Shown here: in pieces, positions 1 to 7,955 of the stretch
Layout: every line of letters begins with the position of its first letter
Numbering within the stretch: the first letter of the stretch is position 1
Source of the DNA: Euperipatoides rowelli
Lineage: Eukaryota > Onychophora > Udeonychophora > Euonychophora > Peripatopsidae
Reading direction: 5' to 3' (one strand)
DNA: 11,255 bases
Assembly: GCA_003024985.2 (NCBI GenBank)
Contig: PXIH01S0052901.1
The notes under the pieces: model-generated
Databases searched by the model: none
Told to the model about the DNA's origin: nothing
The model's input: only the letters and a program-made list of their open reading frames with translations
Program-made: the position numbers and the translations under genes

Positions 1-3
1 AGC

Positions 4-9
4 TTTATT
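4..9 (-). promoter_or_regulatory. Possible poly(A) signal downstream of the pseudogene
   Basis: The minus strand reads AATAAA here, about 180 bases beyond the TAA at 191-193 of the degenerate gene. It is the only such hexamer on that strand between 1 and 190. In AT-rich DNA a chance hexamer is quite likely, and the cleavage site would lie off the window. Confidence 0.2.
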
Positions 10-105
10 GGAGCTAAACGCAAGAAATAAGGACAGTCCTAAATATGGACGGTCGACTAACTAGAACGTATAAGAATAAGAGAACTACATGTTCTATTTT
101 ACCTC

Positions 106-159
106 AAGGCTTTGCAGCCTTTGAACGTGTTAGAGTTCTATCTTGTGGTGAAAGATAGA
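106..159. repeat. Two small hairpins in the pseudogene 3' flank
   Basis: Positions 106-111 and 116-121 form a 6-bp perfect stem (AAGGCT / AGCCTT) with a TTGC loop. Positions 137-144 and 152-159 form an 8-bp perfect stem (TCTATCTT / AAGATAGA) with a 7-base loop. Both lie in the 3' flank of the minus-strand pseudogene. They could be chance structures. Confidence 0.4.
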
Positions 160-190
160 GATACCACAAAAACAATGTTAAAATAAAATG

Positions 191-644
191 TTAATAGTCT
201 ATGTAATTCTTCAAAATATGAATTTCAGATTCTTGTTTAACTAAATCATCCTCTTCACCATCTGAATCGTCCAGTTCCACATCAATGTCTGCCCCATCTG
301 CTTATATTCATTTTTTCAATTGGTGTATGTCTGCCGTTTCCACATGGCCTTGCACTTCAATAGGTTAACCAGGCATATACAGTTTGGAAGTTTTCAGGCA
401 TGCACACATCTGGTGCTGGGGAGCCCTGCATCCATTTTATAGCCAAATTGCCTTTGTCATCTATGGTTCAGCCACAGTCCTTGGGATCTGGGACTGTAGG
501 CTGAGTTACAAGGCTGCACTGCCAAATCACTGCCTGGTAGTTTGCATGGAGAAAATGCATGTATAGTCAGTCTCTACATGGTGGAAGCTTGCTAGATCCT
601 GACTCTTCCCTCTTTGCACAAAAGAGTTTATATCTGAGATAGTC
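191..644 (-). other. Pseudogene segment: C-terminal region and acidic tail
   Basis: The frame from 644 to 357 gives DYLRYKLFCAKR, KLPPCRD, a TGA at 567-569, ANYQAVIWQCSL, PTVPDPKDCG, a TGA at 468-470 (probably an old Trp), and LAIKWMQGSPAPDV. Another frame (357-316) gives LLKCKAMWKR, which looks like the start of an eroded Cys-rich end. A third frame (301-191) gives ADGADIDVELDDSDGEEDD and ends ILKNYIDY followed by TAA at 191-193. An acidic tail after a Cys-rich module fits the family. The plus-strand open frame over 384-566 is the antisense shadow of this segment. Confidence 0.72.
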
Positions 645-696
645 GATGAGAATGAATTCAGTCAACACACTAAGTCCTGTATGTTGTCAAATTTAG

Positions 697-1503
697 CTAT
701 TTAGATACATCCCATCCTTTAACAAGATTAATGCATGCATCCTGTAATATTTCACTCTCTTTCAGATGTTTCAGTGCAGTCAGTTTCCTACGAATGGCAA
801 AGGCACTGACTGTTTCACAGCCAGTGAGTGCATGCAGCCCTACAAGGTTCTGGCAGATTTTATCCCCTAGAGAACTTGTAAGTTTGCCAATGTCAACATA
901 TAGTGTAATGTTCTGTGTACTACACTTCTGATATAGAGAACATTTTATCTTCATACTGAATAAAAGGTAAAGTATCGGAACATCTGTGTCGTCAGTAGTG
1001 ATGACTATGAATCTGAAACCATCCTCTGGTGCATGCTTAGCATGAAGAAGCATCTATGTGTTAGCTTCTTCTTGGGTTGACTTTAGTGCATGAATTTCAT
1101 CCCAGTCATCTTTTGTGATCATGTAGCATGACACTCCACAGGTTACATACAATGACTTGTTCTGGAGCTTCTCTCTCTTTGCAGGCTGTTTCCACTGTTC
1201 AATGAAAAATTCAATCAGAGCCATATTGTTTTCTGTACTACCAAGGAATTTCCACAATTGCAGAGTGTTATGACCAGGTTCAATGTTCTTCCACTGTGTA
1301 CCAGTGATGACTCTGCAGCATCTCTCAGCATTCTTGAATGATGACTCCCAGTAGACATCGAACACAACATCAATCATGCGACTGTGAAGACCCTCATGCA
1401 ATGTTAGGGACAAAGCAGAATCTGCTAGCTGTTCTAATGTCTTATCTCATTTCAATTTCTAGACAAGGCTCATGCCATCAATGATGCATGCATAAGGTTC
1501 TGA
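697..1503 (-). other. Pseudogene segment: PIN/XPG-like nuclease core
   Basis: This is the best-preserved part: one frame from 1503 to 697 with stops at 1459-1461, 1447-1449 and 1054-1056 before the final TAG at 697-699. It contains ACIIDGMSLV, RMIDVVFDVY, SSFKNAER, then EEANT followed by the TAG, then MLLHAKHAPEDG, TTDDTDVPIL and GLHALTGCETVSAF. The stop at 1054-1056 sits exactly where the family normally has the residue after EEADT, so the two open stretches on either side (1413-1057 and 1053-700) are one protein, not two genes. By analogy with FEN1/XPG proteins, EEAxT and DDTD would be metal-binding acidic motifs and LHALTGCD would lie in the helix-turn-helix region. That structural mapping is inference. 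Confidence 0.85.
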
Positions 1504-1520
1504 AACCGTCTGTGTCGGGG

Positions 1521-1842
1521 ACAAATTTTATTTATTTTTCGCCGAGACCCATCACTGTTTGAGAGTGACGATGGCAGTGGACCCAGTGGGTACGCTAACA
1601 CATTTCTAATGTGTATTTATCTGTTCTGTGCAAGTAGAACCATGTGCCCAAATAGATTTTTCTCTACCGCTAGGATCACCCGCTTTCCTAAAGCTTTGCT
1701 ACCAGCATGCTTTTTCTTATGTCGATGAATGTCTTCAATTTCTTTTTGTTCATATTATCGCGGAATTTTAGTATTGGTTGCCGATTCTCCAAACGATCTG
1801 TCTTGAAAGATTGGTATACTTCCTCATCAACAGCATGAGCTT
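1521..1842 (-). other. Pseudogene segment: middle region with LKTF and DGS motifs
   Basis: From 1842 to about 1727 one frame reads AHAVDEEVYQSFKTDRL and then NKKKLKTF. The frame shifts near 1730 and a second one (about 1739-1521) reads KNLFGHMVLLAQNR, a TAA stop at 1617-1619, then NVLAYPLGPLPSSLSNSDGS and RRK. The PLGPLP...DGS...K block is a strong family signature. The short stretch expected between this block and the following IIDGM block is missing or scrambled around 1503-1521, which suggests a small deletion plus frameshift there. Confidence 0.72.
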
Positions 1843-2180
1843 TGAGAGATCACTGGCAACATATGGTGGTGCTACAAATCCCGGTGGACAAATTCACCAA
1901 CTCTGTTTGATTACAATTTGAGTGGATCAATCCAGCTGTTCTCTATCAGATCCACAAATGCTTTCACATCAGTCTCATCTTTCCTAATCTGGGGGAGGTG
2001 CTGGTCTGGGTGACTCAACTGCATGGAGCTATATTTGCCTACCTTTTCCCTCAGCCGCCTGATGTTAGGTAGTACCTATGGACAGCTCTTGGTTTGAGAC
2101 TGAATCCTTTGGTCACCGAGGTGTTTGAGTGTTCTTAGATCTACCGGAATTCTTCCAAATGGAAAATCCCGCCGTGCATG
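1843..2180 (-). other. Pseudogene segment: N-terminal region
   Basis: One frame runs from 2180 down to 1911 with a single internal TAG at 2076-2078. It reads through RRDFPFGRIPVDL, RRLREKVGKYSSMQ, LSHPDQHLPQIRKDE and FVDLIENSWIDPL, and ends at TAA 1911-1913. A second frame (about 1900-1843) then gives GFVAPPYVASDL, which fits the next conserved block. So an indel lies close to 1900. The true start codon cannot be placed; nothing coding was recognised beyond 2180. The function of this region in the family is unknown to me. Confidence 0.7.
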
Positions 2181-3120
2181 AAGTGTGTATGTACATCTGC
2201 GTGATCAATTGCAAGTCGAGACAATATTGAATAAAGCACAATCAAAATTTGACATGTAGTATATAAACCTTATCTAATATATAAGCATTCTGATCAGTTC
2301 ATTGCAATATGTATTAATTTGTATTAACTTCACCCAGCTACTATATACCGATTTTTGTGTATGGGTAAACACCCATGACACATTATAGAGTAATAGGACT
2401 AAGCTGCTTCGATGGAAATGTTACCATGGTTTAATGCACTTATATGGACCCTACAAACAAATTGTTACCACAAATTTTTTGCCACCCTAGATGATACCAA
2501 TATCTGGTCCGGCTCATGGACTATAAGTATCACATAAAAATAACTTTATTTATTGAAAAGCTTGGGACATTTTATGAAGAAAAATAAAAAATAAATAAAA
2601 ATTTGATGCATAATTTAACTTTAAAAAGGACATTATTTGCAGAGGTCATGCTTAAGGTTAAACCAACATGAAACATTTTTTTCTAGTCACGTGGTCACAT
2701 GTGACAAAAGCAGTGGACAGCTCATTGATCTATCTATTCTCTGACCATTGTTAATTCAAATTCTCCTAGTGAAAGTTCGATCAATAAAAATGACTGTATT
2801 TTTGATAGTTTGGATTAAACATTCTAGTGGAACTGTAAAGTTGGTTGGATTTTAAAAATAAATATGCAAAACAATAATATACATGTCACTAGTAATACAT
2901 GTGAAAACAGTTTATTTTTTTCTTTTATTACTAGCAATATTAAAATTTACATATAGATACAAAGAAATTTGAAAATATCATGATAAAAAAGCTTGCACAT
3001 TCAACTTTACACTATGCTGTATAAATGGTGATTGGCTGGGCTAGGCATAGCTTGGAGGATGGGAGTCTAGATGAAAGGGAAAGAACAGGATGAACAAAAA
3101 TGTGAGTGGTATTGTAATAT
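2181..3120. other. Non-coding AT-rich stretch
   Basis: No coding region, RNA gene or clear repeat was recognised. The sequence is AT-rich with scattered short A and T runs. Its only compact structure is the E-box/palindrome pair at 2688-2705. The promoter and any upstream exon of the pseudogene, if still present, would be expected on the minus strand just beyond 2180, but nothing recognisable is there. Confidence 0.6.
2688..2705. promoter_or_regulatory. E-box CACGTG abutting a 12-bp palindrome
   Basis: CACGTG (2688-2693) is followed directly by the perfect palindrome GTCACATGTGAC (2694-2705). Both contain CANNTG cores of the type bound by bHLH factors. There is no nearby gene to regulate, so a functional role is only a possibility. 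Confidence 0.25.
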
Positions 3121-3430
3121 TTACGTACAATAGTGTTCTATAGTTAAAGGCTTAAAAACTAACAGCTTCCAGGAGCAGAGCCCCTGGAACATGGGGCAAG
3201 GGGGGCTTACAGCACCCCAAAACTCCCATCTGATCTGGGAGTTCACAAAGGAGGGGGGAGTTGTTGGGGATATTGACCCGGGGCCAGGACCAGGGGGGGA
3301 GCATATATGAAAAAACTCCATAAGAAATTACATAGTGATGACCAAGGGTGATAAGAGGCAGAGGTGTAAGCCTGGATAAGTGGCCAGTCAGTAGGTCCAG
3401 AAAGGTCAACCAAACGTACATAAAAAAAAG
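3121..3430. repeat. G/C-rich patch with stem-loops, possible old repeat fragment
   Basis: This patch stands out from its AT-rich surroundings. It contains a 7-bp inverted repeat (TTCCAGG 3167-3173 / CCTGGAA 3183-3189), an 8-bp inverted repeat (AACTCCCA 3221-3228 / TGGGAGTT 3236-3243) and several G-runs around 3197-3300. Two overlapping minus-strand open frames here are Gly/Pro-rich products of the G-runs and look non-coding. The composition recalls interspersed repeats of marine invertebrates, but I cannot name a family. Confidence 0.35.
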
Positions 3431-4456
3431 CTTAACAAATCTTCACGAACAAGGGGCCAAATAAAAAAAAGTTTATCTCAAAAATATGTATTGGACCTGC
3501 TTGGATTTCCAGTCCAAGCCCCAATTAGGATGTGGCCGTCCTATATCTGATAACATTCACGCTAAATTATACAAACAGTTTCCCCCTATACAACCTTCCA
3601 TAAGTCGCCAAAAAAAAAAAAATCACTTTTTACTAGGGGGTCCTCAATGTTCCGACGGGGCCTTTTTAAACCATTCTTAAACTTGAAAATGACATACCAT
3701 ACTAGGCTAGTCTATTAAAAAATTTAAAAAAAAGCTCCCTTTGTTAAGATTAACATAATTATCTTTTATTTTGATAAAATATGTTGTGGCTAAAAGATCA
3801 CCATTATCTTTCAAAAGATTGGAGAAATAATTTTATTGGAAAAAATATCTTATTGTCCCCTCCCCCCCCCCCCCNCCTTTCAAACAGCTTTGCATTTCTA
3901 CCAGCCTGAAAAAAATTAGTAATCAGTATACGCTGTATTTTTTTATTTTTTCTACAGTAAAAACATTTAGTTTTCAATAAATTATAATATATGAACTTTA
4001 CAAGCTCCTGGCAATAATAAATTAGATCTTTGGATAAACATGTCAACAAAGGCTCCTCCTTCATACCAGTGTTACCAAGTTTCATAGATTTTTATTTTTA
4101 TGTATTTTTTTTTCTTTCAGAATTTGTTTAATTCAAACTTCAATTAAATCATACTATTATACACACTTTATTAAACTGTGAATTAACTAGACTTTTTTTT
4201 TTCTTTTGCAAATAAAAGGTCCTCTTAGTGTGTGTTGGAGAGGAGAGATTATTTTAAACAGCAATATAAGGGGAACGTTTCTATTAAAATACTGTATTAC
4301 ATTCTCCCTTCACTACCACTGGAGGATTTTCTTATTTACATTTTTTTTTAAATCCTACAACCTAGTACATCTGGAGAAAATATTTTTTTAGTGGAGAAAA
4401 AAAAAACTAAACCCTTTCTCCAACTAGAGAAAAAAAAATTCACGCAGCTGAAACCT
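3431..4456. other. Non-coding AT-rich stretch with homopolymer tracts
   Basis: It holds A/T runs (for example near 3610 and 4190-4200) and a C-run at 3862-3877 interrupted by an unresolved base at 3875. The apparent open frames at 3486-3680, 3804-4085 and 4206-4391 are low-complexity translations with no recognised motif. A short inverted repeat (CTTGGA / TCCAAG) lies near 3501-3519. No gene is supported. Confidence 0.6.
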
Positions 4457-4506
4457 TGCGTCTTGTAATTATTTTAATTTACTAATTAAAATAATTACAA
4501 GACGCA
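4457..4506. repeat. Perfect 23-bp inverted repeat with 4-base loop
   Basis: The left arm 4457-4479 (starting TGCGTCTTGTAATTA) and the right arm 4484-4506 (ending TAATTACAAGACGCA) are exact reverse complements over 23 bases, separated by TACT. The arms are a GC-containing outer part and an AT-rich inner part. Long C- and G-runs follow to the right (4518-4527, 4580-4598). Possible origins are a miniature foldback element, a template-switch product, or a hairpin transcript. The arms are somewhat short and the loop tight for a typical animal microRNA precursor. Confidence 0.9.
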
Positions 4507-5816
4507 GGTCCCCTCGTCCCCCCCCCCTTTAATTGGGGCCCTAAGACTGGAAATCATGGCTAAGTTTTTTTGTTTTTTTGGGGGGGGAGGGGGGGGGGCT
4601 ATTGGAACACTTTGTAAGGTGTTACAAGGCTACTTTTTTTATAAACTTTTTTTTTTTTTTGCTATTAAGTAGGGCCAAAATGTCATAACTATGTAGTGTC
4701 ATCTTATGTAATTTGGTCTTCCATGGCTCCCTTGGAAAGGGACCCGGGATCATAGTCCCAACCAATCCCGTCACTCCCTCTGGGGGCCCTGGTAGGCCCT
4801 CTACGATCTAAGGTTCTATTAGCAATTAATTGATTCAATATTAAAACCAAAAAACGTAAATTCAATAAAATATAACACCAAAATAGTTAGAAAAATAAAC
4901 AATTTATTGATTCTACTGCTTTATCTTTTTTTTTTTTTTAAAAAAAATCAATTCGCTTTTTGTGTAAAATTCACAAAAATATTTATAAAATGAAAATAGC
5001 TAAAAAAAAAAAAATTTCATAGCCTAGTGGTAAGTTTATTTAAGTCAATAAAAAAAAAAAAGCAAAGATTATACAAATACCACATCTTAAAATCCTTCAA
5101 TACGAGGGCCGTGCTAATCAATGGCGATCAATTAACTTGTATAAATATCATGATTACTATAATACTATTACAGTGTATGAAAACTATAGCGACAATCACC
5201 ATCTGCAGCCTGTATGCTTCCTTCTGTCCTCCCTTAGCCTATTTATCTGCGAGCTTATCTCATTTGTATTTAAAAATAAAAACAACATATAAAAGAGGGA
5301 AGATAATCAACCTCCTCCCATTTTAAAATCCTTAAATAATTATTTAAAGTAAAGCGTATAAAATTCCATTCAGATTATCACAAGCAGTCTAGAAGAAGAT
5401 CTTTTATTTATTTTAAATTGTGTTAGTTTTGATTAACTAGTCAGCTGAATACCTACAACAGACTGCGTCAAAGTGCCATGGTAACCAGATCTTGTAACTT
5501 GGTAACAGATGACTGGGAACAGGCGGCTAGATCTTACATTAATGAAGTGTGCCATTTTCCCCCCATCAAAATGTATGGTTATAAGATTTTTTAAAAAAAA
5601 ATAACAAAACAGCAATTATATAAAATTATAATAAATTTATACTTTTAGTACAGAAGACAATTTATTTTGCTCGATTTAATTTTAAACAATATAAAAACTA
5701 AAATGAAAACAAATATATTCGGCAAAAGACCATCAATCTTCCCTCCAAATAAAATCTGTCAATACGAGGATGAATATAAAGAGCATGATTTCACAATATA
5801 GCAAACAATACTTGTT
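4507..5816. other. Non-coding stretch with homopolymer tracts and a GC-rich patch
   Basis: Poly-C 4518-4527, a G-run of 8 plus 10 around one A at 4580-4598, and several A/T runs of ten or more bases occur here. Positions about 4735-4800 are GC-rich, with small stems such as CCCTT / AAGGG, and may be part of an old repeat. A 16-bp perfect palindrome, TTAAATAATTATTTAA, lies at 5332-5347. Open frames at 5027-5326 and 5433-5615 show no recognisable protein features. Confidence 0.55.
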
Positions 5817-5818
5817 CA

Positions 5819-5837
5819 ATTCATTCATTCATTCATT
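5819..5837. repeat. (ATTC)n microsatellite
   Basis: Four perfect ATTC units plus ATT are seen in a row. This is a short tetranucleotide microsatellite in non-coding DNA. Confidence 0.85.
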
Positions 5838-6225
5838 AAGAATGATTAGATTAACACAATCAGCAATTAGCTATTTCCCCAAATGTTTCACAAGGTGGAG
5901 GGAGTTTCTTAATCTGGTTGAGTAATCAGCTGAAATATAGCATACGCAGTATATTTATTGTGTACCGTATATGCTATTTTAACATTATTCCATTCCTATA
6001 AAGGATGACACAATAACGTATCATCATAGAGCTACTTAACAAAATATTAATATACATATTAAAATAAAATGAGAAAAGATATAGCTCCTGTAGATTTCTT
6101 TAGTAAAGTATAAAATTAAAGCTATGTGAGAAATTAAAGTTTGTTATAACTAACAAAATGTGTCGTATTTCTTTCCATTGATGGCAACTTTTAAGCACTT
6201 TTTTTAAAAAAAACAAACTTGTTTC
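5838..6225. other. Non-coding AT-rich stretch
   Basis: Nothing beyond AT-rich sequence was recognised here, apart from an imperfect short inverted repeat near 5940-5977. The tandem array begins to be recognisable just to the right. Confidence 0.5.
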
Positions 6226-6720
6226 TACTTTGTCTGGCCCGTCGTCTTTCCTTCCATCAAGACATAATATAAATCTTGATCCTTAGAATCTAAAGCCACC
6301 AACTATATCATTAGGTTTATCTTTAAGTCGTAGAAATGGTATGAATTTAAATTTTAGATTTTCTGTCTGTCGTTTGTCCATTCATATAACTCTTGATCTT
6401 TACAAATTAGAAGCATTAAACTTTCTGAAACTCTTGGAAATGGTATGAATTTCAATTGTCGTTTGTATGTCCGTCCGTTGTCCATCCATGTTCAATATAA
6501 CATCTTTACAAGCTAGAAGCATCAAACTTTCTGCATTATTTTCATCTCTAAAACTCAAGGAAATGGTATGAATTTCAATTGTCGTTAGTCTATCTGTCCA
6601 TCCATGTTCAGTATAACTCTTGATCTTTACAAGCTATCAGCATCAAACTTCCTGCATTATGTTCATCTCTAAAACTCATAGAAATGGTATAAATTTTAAT
6701 TGTCATTTGTCTGTCTGTCG

Positions 6721-7232
6721 GTTTGTCCATCCATGTTCAGTATAACTCTTGATCTTTACAAGCTAGAAGCGTCAAACTTTCTGCATTTGTTCCTCTTTAA
6801 AACTGATGGAAATGGTATGAATTTTAATTGTCATTTGTCTGTCTGTCTATTTGTTCATCCATGTTCAATATAACACTTGATCTTTACAAGCTAGAGGCGT
6901 CAAACTTTCTGCATTATGTTCATCTCTGAAACTTGTGAAATAGTATGAATTTCAATAGTTGTTTGTCTGTCTGTGGGTTTGTCCATCCATGTTCAGTATA
7001 ACTCTTGATCTTTACAAGCTAGAAGCGTCAAACTTTCTGCATTTGTTCCTCTTTAAAACTGATGGAAATGGTATGAATTTTAATTGTCATTTGTCTGTCT
7101 GTCTGTTTGTTCATCCATGTTCAATATAACACTTGATCTTTACAAGCTAGAGGCGTCAAACTTTCTGCATTATGTTCATCTCTGAAACTCGTGAAATAGT
7201 ATAAATTTCAATAGTTGTTTGTCTGTCTGTCG
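6721..7232. repeat. 256-bp higher-order duplication inside the array
   Basis: Positions 6721-6976 and 6977-7232 are two adjacent 256-bp copies that differ at about four positions by eye. Each copy is a dimer of two distinguishable 128-bp subunits: one with ACTCTTGATC...AGAAGCG and TTTGTTCCTC, the other with ACACTTGATC...AGAGGCG and TTATGTTCATC. This is the most recent amplification step in the array. Confidence 0.9.
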
Positions 7233-7595
7233 GTTTGTCCATGCATGTTCAGTACAACTCTTGATCTTTACAAGATAGAAGCACTAATATTTCTGCATTA
7301 CATTATGTTTATCTCTGAAGCCCAAAGACTGGTATGAATTTCAATTGTAGTTTGTCTGTCCGTTTGTCCATTCAGGTACAATATAACTCTTGGTCTTTAC
7401 AAGCTAGAAGCATCAAACTTTCTGCATTATGTTCTCTGAAACTTGTAGAAATTGTATTAATTTCAATTTTGGTTTGTTTGTTTGTCATCCATGTACAATA
7501 CATCTCTAAAAGTCCTAAAAATAATATGAATTCACATTTTGGCTTGTCTGTCTGTCCATCTGTTTATCCATGAACATTAGGCTATAACACTTGAG

Positions 7596-7662
7596 CCTTA
7601 GAAGCTAGAAGACTTTTAGAGACCAAAAGAATGCAGACATTTTGTCACTCTAGCTTCTAAGG
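7596..7662. repeat. Inverted duplication within an array unit
   Basis: CCTTAGAAGCTAGA (7596-7609) is matched by its exact reverse complement at 7649-7662. The sequence between the arms is not random: read on the minus strand, 7662-7611 gives the normal unit order (CTTAGAAGCTAGA, then TGTCTGCATT, then GGTCTCTAAAAGTC). So about 52 bases of a unit sit in reverse orientation between forward sequence on both sides. Confidence 0.85.
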
Positions 7663-7718
7663 ATTATGCTCATCTCTAAATGTCCTAGAAATTATATGAA
7701 TTTAAATTTTGTTTTGTC

Positions 7719-7732
7719 TGTGTGTGTGTGTG
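7719..7732. repeat. (TG)n microsatellite inside an array unit
   Basis: Seven TG units replace the usual TGTC-rich tract of the array unit at this place, so the dinucleotide run probably arose from it. Confidence 0.75.
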
Positions 7733-7927
7733 CATGTGTTCATCTGTCTGGGTATGATGAAATTATTGTTCCTTAGAAGCTAGTCACAAAATATCTGCAT
7801 TAAGTACACAATAGAACTCTTGATCCTTGGAAGCAAGAGCCACTCTACTTTATATGTTAAGTTGGTCTCTAAAAATCTAGAAATGGTATGAATTTTAATC
7901 TGTCGGTCTGTGTACAATAGAATTTTG

Positions 7928-7955
7928 ATCCATAGAAGCTAGAGCTTCTATGGAT
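7928..7955. repeat. Near-perfect palindrome in an array unit
   Basis: The 13-base arms ATCCATAGAAGCT (7928-7940) and AGCTTCTATGGAT (7943-7955) are exact reverse complements around two bases. The arms are the array's GATCYTTAGAAGCT motif in both orientations. After the right arm the unit resumes forward at ATTAGGTTCATATC, the same junction as after the inverted segment ending at 7662. Confidence 0.88.

Larger units (their letters stand above)
191..2180 (-). pseudogene. Degenerate PIN/XPG-like nuclease family gene (invertebrate-expanded, uncharacterised)
   Basis: I read this as one decayed gene on the minus strand, spread over several frames that follow one another in the right order. The motifs seen from N- to C-terminus are RIPVDL, LSHPDQHLPQIRKDE, ENSWIDPL, APPYVASDL, LKTF, LGPLPSSLSNSDGS, IIDGMSLV, VVFDVY, KNAER, EEANT, TTDDTDV, GLHALTGCETVSAF, LRYKLF, LPPCRD, ANYQAVIW and an acidic tail. 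This order matches a large family of invertebrate proteins that I know only as uncharacterised. Its EEADTR / DDTDV / LHALTGCD core resembles the XPG-I / asteroid (FEN1-like PIN) nuclease fold. In-frame stops lie at 2076-2078, 1911-1913, 1617-1619, 1459-1461, 1447-1449, 1054-1056, 697-699, 567-569, 468-470 and 357-359. Frame changes fall near 1900, 1842, 1730, 1510, 690-645, 357 and 305. The remaining coding span is about 660 codons and no introns are evident. The gene is clearly dead. The family assignment is from memory of motifs, not a search. Confidence 0.82.

Noticed and set aside
384-566. Plus-strand open frame of 60 codons
   Set aside because: It lies antisense to the LPPCRD / ANYQAVIW part of the minus-strand pseudogene and has no protein features of its own.
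731-931. Plus-strand open frame of 66 codons
   Set aside because: It is antisense to the nuclease core of the pseudogene.
697-1413. Two separate minus-strand genes (1054-1413 and 697-1053)
   Set aside because: They are in the same frame, separated only by the TAG at 1054-1056 inside the EEAxT motif, so they are parts of one broken gene. The first also starts at TTG, not ATG.
3121-3421. Overlapping minus-strand open frames rich in Gly and Pro
   Set aside because: They translate G/C runs and stem-loops; no domain or plausible start context is visible.
3804-4085. Minus-strand open frame with a poly-Gly stretch
   Set aside because: It passes through a C-run with an unresolved base and otherwise reads as AT-rich low-complexity peptide.
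5020-5034. tRNA-like A box (TAGCCTAGTGGTAAG), possible tRNA or tRNA-derived SINE
   Set aside because: No B box (GGTTCRANNCC type) follows in the next 80 bases, which are mostly A-runs, and no cloverleaf could be drawn.
7334-7573. Plus-strand open frame of 79 codons
   Set aside because: It is a translation of the tandem repeat unit (recurrent SVCPSV / LSVRLS peptide from the TGTC tract).
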